DNA from: JANNSO01 sp964485395
GTDB lineage: Bacteria; Spirochaetota; Spirochaetia; Treponematales; UBA12059
Length of the DNA stretch: 64,000 nucleotides
Assembly (NCBI GenBank): GCA_964485395.1
Contig: CAZAJF010000001.1
Location: forward strand, 183,055 to 247,054
Reading direction: 5' to 3'
How positions within the stretch are numbered: position 1 is the stretch's first letter; the number at the start of each line of letters is the position of its first letter. This document shows, in pieces, positions 1 to 7,188 of this stretch. The notes beneath the pieces were generated by a model. It worked only from the letters and a program-made list of their open reading frames with translations, was not told where the DNA came from and searched no databases. The position numbers and the translations under genes were made by a program.

Positions 1-965
1 ATGCGGACGGGGCCCATGTATTCCATGTCTTCCTTGAGTCCCTGCGCGGCTCGCTTGGACATGTTCTGGTAGATCTTTTCGGCCACTTCCTGATCCACGC
101 CCTTGAGCGCGCGGGTAAGGTCCTGCGTGTCCACCTCGCGGAGCACTTTCTGGATGGAACGGTTGTCCAGCATGACGAGATCCTCGAACACGAACATCTT
201 CTTCTTGATCTCCTCGGCCAGCTCCGGGGTTTCCTCTTCCAGCGCCTCGAGGATGCCCTTCTCCGTGGTACGGTCGGCAAGGTTCAATATCTCCACGATG
301 GCGTCGACGCCGCCCGCCGCCGTATAGTCCTCGCTGGACAGCGTGGACAGCTTCTTTTCCAGCACGCGCTCCACCTCGCGGAGGACTTCCGGCGAGGTGC
401 GGTCCATCGTGGCGATTCGCTTCGCCACGTCGGACTGAATCTCCTTGGGCAATTTTACTAAAATATAACTGGCTTTCGCGGGTTCCAGGTAGGCCAGGAT
501 GAGGGCGATGGTCTGGGGATGCTCGGTCTGGATAAAGTTCAGCAAGTTGGCAGGGTCGGTTCGCCGTATGAAATCGAACGGACGCACCTGGAGGGAACTC
601 GTCAACCTGTTGATTATATCGATGGCCTTCTGCGATCCCAGGGATTTCTCCAAAAGCTCGCGGGCATAGTCTATGCCGCCCGAGCTTATGAAGTCGCTGG
701 CCATCATGAGTTCCTGGAACTCCATGAGAACCATGTCCTTGAGCTCGGAATCCACGTTCTCCAAACGCGCGATCTCGAAGGTGAGCGTCTCTATCTCGTC
801 CTCGCGCAGATGCTTGAAGATTTCCGAGGAAATTTCACTGCCGAGGGCGATCAGGAAGACCGCCGCCTTCTGGCGTCCCGAGAGCTCTTTTATGCTCTTG
901 GGTTTCTTGCCGCTTGCCTGTCCTCCGGCGGCTGCCTTCCCTTTTGCCGGCGCGTTCTGAGCCAT
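1..965 (-). CDS. fliG: Flagellar motor switch protein FliG (3' end beyond window)
   Basis: FliG forms the rotor ring on the MS-ring and transmits stator torque in the periplasmic flagellar motor. The reading frame opens at the ATG at 965 (MAQNAPAKGK...) and runs off the left edge after about 321 codons, so only the last ~25 residues of a usual ~345 are missing. Visible features: a Lys/Ala/Gly-rich N-terminal tail, the N-terminal FliF-binding region (SGRQKAAVFLIALG), the middle-domain segment with the EHPQTIALILAYL motif, and the C-terminal torque helix region ending in EYMGPVR. It begins 3 bp after the fliF stop, so it is co-transcribed with and coupled to fliF. FliH, FliI and other export genes would be expected beyond the left edge. 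The family call is secure. Confidence 0.97.
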   Translation of the reverse strand, partial: MAQNAPAKGKAAAGGQASGKKPKSIKELSGRQKAAVFLIALGSEISSEIFKHLREDEIETLTFEIARLENVDSELKDMVLMEFQELMMASDFISSGGIDYARELLEKSLGSQKAIDIINRLTSSLQVRPFDFIRRTDPANLLNFIQTEHPQTIALILAYLEPAKASYILVKLPKEIQSDVAKRIATMDRTSPEVLREVERVLEKKLSTLSSEDYTAAGGVDAIVEILNLADRTTEKGILEALEEETPELAEEIKKKMFVFEDLVMLDNRSIQKVLREVDTQDLTRALKGVDQEVAEKIYQNMSKRAAQGLKEDMEYMGPVR

Positions 966-968
966 CGT

Positions 969-2675
969 TTATTCCTCCCGGAGCCAGGTGCGTATCAGCT
1001 GGGCCACATCCTCGGGATGCTCCTTGGCCATGTTGATCGCGTGCTCCTGTAGATCCATACGCTTTCGTTCTTCCACCGACATGGACACTTCGATATTCTG
1101 TTCCTCAGCCTGGCGGATGGCGTTTTCGCGCATCATCTGCTGCTCGAGCGCCCGTTTTTCCTCCGCTATGCGGCGCCTGCGCTCCATCTCCCGCGAAATC
1201 ATGCGGAACACGATGAACGCGATGAGGAGGCCCGCCAAGCCGATGAGCGAATACAAAAGCACCGTCTTCATCTGCTCTTTGCGGATATATTCGGAATCCT
1301 CGGCCCTGAACTCGGTGGACCGGTCAAACTGGATGTTCCGAACGGTTACCGAATCTCCGCGCATGCGATCGAAGCCTATCGAGTCCCGGATCAGCGCCGC
1401 CGCGTCGTCGAGGTCTTTCTGCGCGAGCGGAACGTATTCGCGGTCGATGCCGCCGGCCGGCCGCATGATGACCTTGCCCTTGTCATCATACTTCCACTTC
1501 CAGAAACCGTCTATATTAACCGACACGGAAACGCCGTCGATTCCCGGAGACCGCTCCTCTACGATATTGCGCTTGTTGAGAGCCTCGTTTTCCAGCGTGT
1601 GGGTCTGGTTGGCCTTGCCCACCATGTTCTGCATGTCTTTATAGGCCGGAGAAGTCTGCCCTTCCATACCGGCGGGGCCTTCGGGGTTAAAACCCGTGCC
1701 CTGGTAGTCGTAGGTGGTTTTCTCCGTGGAAAGGCGCACGCTGGGCTGGATAACCGAGTCGTCGTACGGTGTCAGCGGGTTATCCTGCTTGAGCACGAAA
1801 GGAAAATGCTCTTCCGTGGTCACGGCTTTCTTGCTCATGTCCATGTCTATTTTTATGTTCAAGTCGCGGACGCGCTCCGCCGTGTAGGTCTTTTGCAGCG
1901 CAGTGAGGATTTTAGCGCGATAATCGGCTTCCATCCGCTGGATGAGCTGCAGCTCGCGCTTGGTGCGCTCTAGGCGGTCGAAGTCTTCCAGACCGGCGAA
2001 ATCGTTTAAAATCATGCCGTTCTGGTCGGTGATGACGACGTTTTCAGCCTTGAGGCCGGGAACCGCGAACATGATGAGCTTTTGGATGCCCTCAAGCTGC
2101 TTGCGGTTGGAGGTGATGTCCGAGCCGACTTTCGGATAGATGATGACGCTGGCGGTTACCGGTTTCTGATCCTCGGCGAACAGCTTGTCCTCGGGAATCT
2201 CGATGATTACGTTAGCCTTGTCCACCGCGTCGATAGCTTCGATATGCTTGGTGACTTCCTGGATGATGGCCTTGCGCAAGTTTATGTTGCGCTCGAAATC
2301 GGTTACGGTGAACTGGTTTATGGCGAATACCGCCCAAGGGTCAGTGCCTTTGGGGATAAGGTTTTCCCGAAGCAGGATGGCATTGGCGCGGGTCCGGACC
2401 TTCTCGTCCTTGACCATCAGGATATTGCCCTCGGCCACGGAGAACGGAATATTTTCCTCGTCGAGCCTGCTCGTGATGAGGCGGAGCTCTTCCTCGGTCT
2501 TGATGGGCGTATTGATGAGCCGCACCATGGTCGGCGCCTTGGATACCGACAGCAGCACGATAATGGCGACGATTACCGCAAGGATAATGCCGATTACGAT
2601 GAGTTTCTGAGGAAGCTTCCACGAGCCCCACAGCGTCTTGACGCGGTCCAGCGTCTTCTTGATCCATTCGTTCAT
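969..2675 (-). CDS. fliF: Flagellar MS-ring protein FliF
   Basis: FliF (568 aa, normal family length) assembles the inner-membrane MS-ring on which the rotor and export apparatus are built. There is a cytoplasmic N-terminus, TM1 at about residues 26-46, a large periplasmic part carrying the YscJ/FliF ring-building motifs, TM2 at about 472-490, and a charged cytoplasmic tail ending in EDVAQLIRTWLREE, the FliG-binding helix. A strong Shine-Dalgarno (GGGAGGGGG) lies 3 nt before the ATG at 2675. The gene is 90 bp downstream of fliE and 3 bp upstream of fliG, in the conserved order flgB-flgC-fliE-fliF-fliG. Family identity and boundaries are secure. Confidence 0.98.
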   Translation of the reverse strand: MNEWIKKTLDRVKTLWGSWKLPQKLIVIGIILAVIVAIIVLLSVSKAPTMVRLINTPIKTEEELRLITSRLDEENIPFSVAEGNILMVKDEKVRTRANAILLRENLIPKGTDPWAVFAINQFTVTDFERNINLRKAIIQEVTKHIEAIDAVDKANVIIEIPEDKLFAEDQKPVTASVIIYPKVGSDITSNRKQLEGIQKLIMFAVPGLKAENVVITDQNGMILNDFAGLEDFDRLERTKRELQLIQRMEADYRAKILTALQKTYTAERVRDLNIKIDMDMSKKAVTTEEHFPFVLKQDNPLTPYDDSVIQPSVRLSTEKTTYDYQGTGFNPEGPAGMEGQTSPAYKDMQNMVGKANQTHTLENEALNKRNIVEERSPGIDGVSVSVNIDGFWKWKYDDKGKVIMRPAGGIDREYVPLAQKDLDDAAALIRDSIGFDRMRGDSVTVRNIQFDRSTEFRAEDSEYIRKEQMKTVLLYSLIGLAGLLIAFIVFRMISREMERRRRIAEEKRALEQQMMRENAIRQAEEQNIEVSMSVEERKRMDLQEHAINMAKEHPEDVAQLIRTWLREE

Positions 2676-2765
2676 ATTCCCCCTCCCAGAAGAATGAACA
2701 GCGCCAGCGCCTTCGCGCGGACAGTATCCACATTTTTATGCTAAGCGCTTGCCGCCTTACGGCCG

Positions 2766-3164
2766 CTAGCGCGTATTGATTACGTCCTTCCATGCCTGCA
2801 CGACGCGGCTGAGTACGGTCCTCGTTATGCTGAGCGACATATTGGCCTTGGCCATGCCGATGGTCACGTCGTGCGCGTCCACCGCGTCCGGGTTCGTCAT
2901 CATCGTCTCGATCAGCTTGGAGCTGTCGATCTGGTCCGCGTTCACGCCGTTCATGGCGCTGAACATCGCGTCCTCGAAAGTCGCGGCGGGTTGCTCTTCC
3001 AGGGCTCCCATGCCGCCATTGGAGAGAAAATGCCGAGGATCGCTCCGCGCAAGGCTCATCGTGTCGCCTTTGGCCTTGGTTCCGTCGGGTTGCAGCGCCG
3101 CCGCCTGGCTTGAGGCCAGGGACGTAAGCTTGCTGAAAGCGTCAACCGAAGATATGCCTGTCAT
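2766..3164 (-). CDS. fliE: Flagellar hook-basal body protein FliE
   Basis: FliE (132 aa) is the small adaptor joining the MS-ring to the proximal rod. The C-terminal half carries the family signature: DPDAVDAHDVTIGMAKANMS-type residues (about 92-112) followed by RTVLSRVVQAWKDVINTR, the amphipathic helix common to FliE and rod proteins. The N-terminal half is variable and low-complexity, as usual. The start ATG at 3164 sits 6 nt after GGAAGG, and this SD overlaps the flgC stop region, so translation is probably coupled to flgC. The order flgB-flgC-fliE-fliF matches the treponemal flgB operon. Confidence 0.95.
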   Translation of the reverse strand: MTGISSVDAFSKLTSLASSQAAALQPDGTKAKGDTMSLARSDPRHFLSNGGMGALEEQPAATFEDAMFSAMNGVNADQIDSSKLIETMMTNPDAVDAHDVTIGMAKANMSLSITRTVLSRVVQAWKDVINTR

Positions 3165-3167
3165 TCA

Positions 3168-3626
3168 TTACCTTCCTATCTCGAGAGCCTTCATGAACAT
3201 GGCCTTGGAGCCGTTCACTATGGCTGCATTCGCTTCGTAAGCCCGCGACGCGGCTATCAAGTCCACCATTTCGGTGACGATGTTCACGTTGGGCATTTCC
3301 ACGTAGCCGGCGTGCGGTCCGGTCTTCGCGGCATCGGGGTGCGTGGGATCGTACATGAACCGCGCCTCGGTGGTGGTGTCTTTCTGAATCTCGGAAATGC
3401 GGACGCCCTTGCCCGCGCCGTTGTCCCACTGGTCCGGTAAAAACGGCAGGCGGAAATACGGGGCATCGGTTACGGGCCGCACGACCACGCGGCTGCGCTT
3501 GAAAGCCCCACCCTCGGGGGTCCGGGTCGTAGAGGCGTTGGCTATGTTATCGGCGATCACGTCCTGGCGCATCCGCTCCACGTTCATCCCGCTGGTTGCA
3601 ATATTGATACTCGTAAAAATGCCCAT
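3168..3626 (-). CDS. flgC: Flagellar basal-body rod protein FlgC
   Basis: FlgC (152 aa) is a proximal rod subunit. The N-terminal rod signature is clear (GIFTSINIATSGMNVERMR, then NIANASTTRTPEGGAFKR), and the C-terminal rod helix motif follows (EMVDLIAASRAYEANAAIV). The start is set at the ATG at 3626 because GAGGAG lies 5 nt upstream. An in-frame ATG at 3641 would place start-site sequence ahead of that SD and add MRGVF, which family members lack. It is separated from flgB by about 200 bp of repetitive DNA, an unusual interruption within this operon, and lies 3 bp from fliE. Confidence 0.96.
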   Translation of the reverse strand: MGIFTSINIATSGMNVERMRQDVIADNIANASTTRTPEGGAFKRSRVVVRPVTDAPYFRLPFLPDQWDNGAGKGVRISEIQKDTTTEARFMYDPTHPDAAKTGPHAGYVEMPNVNIVTEMVDLIAASRAYEANAAIVNGSKAMFMKALEIGR

Positions 3627-3648
3627 AAAAACTCCTCTCACAAAATTC

Positions 3649-3822
3649 TAGCACGGAGACACGGAGCAACGGAGATAAGAAAAGATAAAAATCTTTCCTC
3701 TCCCTACTCTCCCTCTCTTCTTCCTCCGTGCCCTCCGCGCCTCCGTGCTAATCTTCTCACGGTCAACGCTACCTTATCTTACTCTTCTCCGTGTTCTCCG
3801 TGTCTCCGTGCTACTCTTCCAC
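3649..3822. repeat. Cluster of CACGGAGACACGGAG-type dispersed repeats
   Basis: Between flgB and flgC are three diverged copies of a 20-25 bp repeat. One is direct (CACGGAGACACGGAGCAACG at about 3653-3672). Two are inverted (about 3726-3750 and 3797-3815, reading as CTCCGTGTTCTCCGTGTCTC-like on the plus strand). They are separated by AGATAAGAAAAGATAAAAAT-like and CT-rich stretches. The same repeat recurs at 47878-47901. There is no good reading frame here, so it is an intergenic insertion that lengthens the flgB-flgC spacing. Inverted copies could fold together in the mRNA. Confidence 0.8.
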
Positions 3823-3833
3823 GGAAACGCCTC

Positions 3834-4253
3834 TTACCTCAGTACCTGATTTACCTGGTTGAATTCGAAGCTTACGGCTTGGGTCATGATCGTGTACATC
3901 AACTGGTTTTGCATGGAAGCCATGAATTCGTCTTCCGCGTTCACGTTGTTGCCGTTGTTCTTCTCGGTCGAAAGATAGTCGAGTACGCGTCTCGGCTGAA
4001 CGTCGCGCCAGTTGCTGGGCTTGTACGAGGCGATGTGCCTCTCGTCGGTGGTCTGAAGCTGCAAGCGCGGCTCAAGGTTCTCCGAATCGATGGCTTTTCG
4101 CAGCGAAGATTCGAAATTAATCTCCGAGCGCTTGAAGTTGGGCACATCCGCATTGGCGATATTGTTCGCGATGACATCCCTACGGATAAGGCTGACGTCC
4201 ATCGAGCGCTGCAGCATCTCCACGCTTCTACCAAAACTCGTTCCTTCAAGCAT
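3834..4253 (-). CDS. flgB: Flagellar basal-body rod protein FlgB
   Basis: FlgB (139 aa) is the most proximal rod subunit. N-terminal rod motif: LQRSMDVSLIRRDVIANNIA followed by NADVPNFKRSEINFES. C-terminal motif: MASMQNQLMYTIMTQAVSFE. The start is set at the ATG at 4253, which lies 5 nt downstream of GGAGGG; the in-frame ATG at 4265 overlaps that SD and is unlikely. It is the first flagellar gene after hslU, with only 48 bp between them, so it is probably part of the same long transcript. A repeat-filled gap separates it from flgC. Confidence 0.95.
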   Translation of the reverse strand: MLEGTSFGRSVEMLQRSMDVSLIRRDVIANNIANADVPNFKRSEINFESSLRKAIDSENLEPRLQLQTTDERHIASYKPSNWRDVQPRRVLDYLSTEKNNGNNVNAEDEFMASMQNQLMYTIMTQAVSFEFNQVNQVLR

Positions 4254-4301
4254 ACAACCCTCCAAAAATCCTTTATTTCCTAAACTATCGGCATTTCGTT
4301 C

Positions 4302-5687
4302 CTACAATATAAATTTTGCAAGATCCTGGGATTCGAAAATTCCTTTAAACCGCTCTTCCACGAAAGTTGGAGTAATAACGACCGACTGGCCGCTCATGGT
4401 AGGCGCATCGAATGAAATCTCTTCCAGCAAGCGTTCCATAATCGTGTGAAGGCGCCTGGCGCCGATATTCTCGGTACGGGTATTGGCCTGCTCGGCAATC
4501 TGCGCCAATTCGTTTATCGCATCGTTCTCGAAGCTCAAGGTAACGCCTTCCGTAGACAGAAGTTGGATGTATTGAGTAACCAGTGCGTTTTCAGGCTCGG
4601 TGAGAATCCGTCTAAAATCAGCAGCGAGAAGCGCGTCCAATTCAACGCGGATGGGAAAACGTCCCTGCAACTCGGGTATCAGATCTGTCGGTTTGGTCAT
4701 GGTAAAGGCGCCGGCCGCGATAAACAGAATATGCGTCGTATCCACGACACCCCACTTGGTGCTGACTTTGCTGCCTTCCACGATGGGAAGAATGTCGCGC
4801 TGCACGCCTTCGCGGGAGACATCCGCGCCGCCGCCGCGGCCCTCTCGTACCGCGATCTTGTCTATTTCGTCGACAAAGATGATTCCCGACTGCTCGACGC
4901 GCTCCCGTGCCTCGGCACTTGCCTTGTCGCGGTCCACAAGGCGCTCGGATTCTTCGTCCATCAATATCGCGCGCGCTTCCTTTATGCTGACGGTTCTCTT
5001 TTTCTTGCCTTTATTTCCGCCGAAGATCCCGGCGATGCCGGAGAAAGCCGATTCGAGGTCTTCCATGGGCTGCCCGGCGAATATTTCCATGCTGGGCATC
5101 GTGGGGCCGCTAACCTGAATTTCCACGAGCCTCTCTTCGAGCTGGCCCGATTTAAGCATCTGGCGGAATTTTTCACGCGTCGCGTTGCCGGAAGAATCGG
5201 GCAGCTGAATGGCTGGGCCCGCGTTTTCCCCGCTTGCGTCCGCCGGCTGCTTCGTGCCGATTCCAGGCAGCAACAGATCGAGGAGGCGCTCCTCGACGCG
5301 ACCCTCGGCCGAACTGCGCACGGCGCTCGTCATCTCTTCCATTACCTGGCGGAATCCGGCGGCCATGAGATCGCGCACCATGGACTCCACGTCGCGCCCC
5401 ACATAGCCCACTTCCGTATACTTGGTAGCCTCAACCTTGATGAACGGCGCTCCGCACAGCTTGGCGAGGCGGCGGGCGATCTCGGTCTTGCCGACGCCCG
5501 TAGGCCCTATCATCAGGATGTTCTTTGGGGCGATTTCCTCGCGGACCGCTTCGGGAAGCATCTTGCGGCGCAGGCGGTTACGCAAGGCAATAGCCACGGC
5601 GCGCTTGGCTTTGGCCTGGCCGATGATGTGGCGATCGAGTTCCTCCACTATTTTCTTGGGCGTAAAAACGGCAAAATCCTCGGTCAT
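4302..5687 (-). CDS. hslU: HslU, ATPase subunit of the HslVU protease
   Basis: HslU (461 aa) is the AAA+ unfoldase that feeds substrates to HslV. Walker A GPTGVGKT is at residues 61-68, Walker B IIFVDEIDKI at about 269-278, with the long family-specific I-domain between them (about 110-245). An AAA+ sensor-2/arginine region lies near GARRLHTIMERLLEE. The C-terminus ends in DLAKFIL, the tail that inserts into HslV and activates it. The start ATG overlaps the hslV stop (ATGA), showing translational coupling of the pair. Cytosolic. The identification is certain. Confidence 0.98.
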   Translation of the reverse strand: MTEDFAVFTPKKIVEELDRHIIGQAKAKRAVAIALRNRLRRKMLPEAVREEIAPKNILMIGPTGVGKTEIARRLAKLCGAPFIKVEATKYTEVGYVGRDVESMVRDLMAAGFRQVMEEMTSAVRSSAEGRVEERLLDLLLPGIGTKQPADASGENAGPAIQLPDSSGNATREKFRQMLKSGQLEERLVEIQVSGPTMPSMEIFAGQPMEDLESAFSGIAGIFGGNKGKKKRTVSIKEARAILMDEESERLVDRDKASAEARERVEQSGIIFVDEIDKIAVREGRGGGADVSREGVQRDILPIVEGSKVSTKWGVVDTTHILFIAAGAFTMTKPTDLIPELQGRFPIRVELDALLAADFRRILTEPENALVTQYIQLLSTEGVTLSFENDAINELAQIAEQANTRTENIGARRLHTIMERLLEEISFDAPTMSGQSVVITPTFVEERFKGIFESQDLAKFIL

Positions 5688-6217
5688 GAGAGTTCCTCCA
5701 CGAGAACTTTGTCATTCGTGTAGATACAGATGCCGCCGGCGATGTTCAAGCTGCGCTTGGCGATTTCGGCCGCGGTCAGGCTCGAGCTGTCCAGGTAGGC
5801 AAGCGCCGCCGCATACGCGTATGGGCCTCCCGAACCGATGGCGATGGCATCCTCGGCGGGCTCGATGACGTCGCCCGTTCCGGAGAGCAGGAGGATCTTG
5901 TCCTTGTTTGCCACGAGGAGGAGAGCCTCCAAGCGCCTGAGCATCTTGTCCGTGCGCCAATCCTTGGCCAGCTCCACCGACGCCCTCGTAATGTCTCCTG
6001 AAAATTCCTTGACCTTAGCCTCGAAGTGCTCCAGCAGGGTAAAGGCGTCGGCGGTAGCGCCGGCGAACCCGGTCAAGATCTTGCCGTCGTATATGGTGCG
6101 CACCTTGCGGGCGTTGCTCTTCATTACGGTATTGCCCATGGTAACCTGGCCGTCGCCGGCCATGGCCACTTTTCCGTCGCGGCGTACCGCGATTATCGTC
6201 GTTGAACGTATTTTCAT
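5684..6217 (-). CDS. hslV: HslV, peptidase subunit of the HslVU protease
   Basis: HslV (177 aa) is the proteasome-beta-like threonine peptidase. After a short propeptide (MKIRS) the mature chain would begin at Thr in TTIIAVRRDGKVAMAGDGQV, the hallmark N-terminus of the family, where the Thr hydroxyl is the nucleophile. GSGGPYAYAAALA further along is also characteristic. The SD GGAGG precedes the ATG at 6217 and lies within the end of xerC, whose stop overlaps as ATGA. The order xerC-hslV-hslU-flgB resembles codV-clpQ-clpY-flgB of Firmicutes, without trmFO or codY. Confidence 0.98.
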   Translation of the reverse strand: MKIRSTTIIAVRRDGKVAMAGDGQVTMGNTVMKSNARKVRTIYDGKILTGFAGATADAFTLLEHFEAKVKEFSGDITRASVELAKDWRTDKMLRRLEALLLVANKDKILLLSGTGDVIEPAEDAIAIGSGGPYAYAAALAYLDSSSLTAAEIAKRSLNIAGGICIYTNDKVLVEELS

Positions 6218-7188
6218 GCTGTTTCCTCCGTGGAATGCGCCGGTAGCTTCTTTTTCTTTTTTTTGGGCTCCAGCGAAACTATCGCCGCGGGCCGGTCAAT
6301 CTTTCCCGCGTGCGGGTGCGCGTTTTCGTAGACCGCGCGCAGTCTCTCGATATTCACGTGCGTATAGATCTGCGTGGTGGAAATGCTCTCATGCCCGAGC
6401 ATGGCCTGAACCGCCCGGATATCGGCGCCCCTGCCCACGAGGTGCGTCGCGAACGAGTGCCTGAAGCCGTGCGGCGACAGCCGCTTGTTTATGCCCGCGT
6501 TGGCCGCATGGCGCTCCACGAGATAGGCGATGCCGCGAGGGCTAATCCCTTGCCCCTTGGAGTTCAGGAACAAGTGCCTGTCGGGACACTCGGCCGGAAT
6601 TCTCGCCAGCCTGAGGGGAAGATACGCGCGAATCGCGACCACAGCCGTCGCAGACAGGAATACGACGCGTTCCTTGGAACCTTTTCCCGTAACGCGCGCA
6701 TGCGCCCGGTCAAGGTCCAGCGCCTCCAGCGAGAGGCCCGAGATTTCCGACACTCGGCAGCCCGTGCTGTACATCGTCTCGAACAGCGCCTTGTCGCGAA
6801 GACCAGTAAAGTCGAGGCTGTCCGGCATGGATAGAAAATCGCGCATCTCATCCTCGAAAAGAAAATCCGGGAGCTTCCTGGAAAATGCCAAGGTCTCGAC
6901 GTCCTTCGCGGGATTCGAAGCGCAGATTCCGAACCGGACCAGGTAGCGGTACAGACCCTTGACCGCCGAAAGCGCGCGGTTGATGGACGCGCTGGCGTAC
7001 CCGTCGCGTACGAGGGCGCTCACGAAGGCGCGGATGTCGGAAGGACTCGCGTCCAGGATATCCGCGCCGGCGCCCAGGCAGGAGGCTTCAAAGAGCGACA
7101 GGTCCTCGCGGTAGGCCGCCACCGTGCGGGGCGAGAGCGATCGCACCGCGTCGATGTAGGCAAGGTATTCCTCAATTTTCTGCGACAT
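6214..7188 (-). CDS. xerC: Tyrosine recombinase of the XerC type
   Basis: Site-specific tyrosine recombinase (324 aa) of the chromosome-dimer-resolution type. It has an N-terminal SAM-like DNA-binding domain (about 1-95) and a catalytic domain with all expected residues: Arg145 (GCRVSEIS), Lys169 (GKGSKER), His240 and Arg243 (HGFRHSFATH), His266 (LGHESIS) and nucleophile Tyr275 (TTQIYTH). The C-terminal tail is unusual, with a run of six lysines (EPKKKKKKLP). It overlaps the end of topA by 17 bp and hslV by 4 bp. A second Xer protein lies at 11181-12098; which of the two acts as XerC or XerD is inferred only from context. I saw no dif site. Confidence 0.9.
   Translation of the reverse strand: MSQKIEEYLAYIDAVRSLSPRTVAAYREDLSLFEASCLGAGADILDASPSDIRAFVSALVRDGYASASINRALSAVKGLYRYLVRFGICASNPAKDVETLAFSRKLPDFLFEDEMRDFLSMPDSLDFTGLRDKALFETMYSTGCRVSEISGLSLEALDLDRAHARVTGKGSKERVVFLSATAVVAIRAYLPLRLARIPAECPDRHLFLNSKGQGISPRGIAYLVERHAANAGINKRLSPHGFRHSFATHLVGRGADIRAVQAMLGHESISTTQIYTHVNIERLRAVYENAHPHAGKIDRPAAIVSLEPKKKKKKLPAHSTEETA

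Noticed and set aside
3649..3822. CRISPR array
   Set aside because: Repeats are few, imperfect and in both orientations, with irregular spacing and no cas genes.
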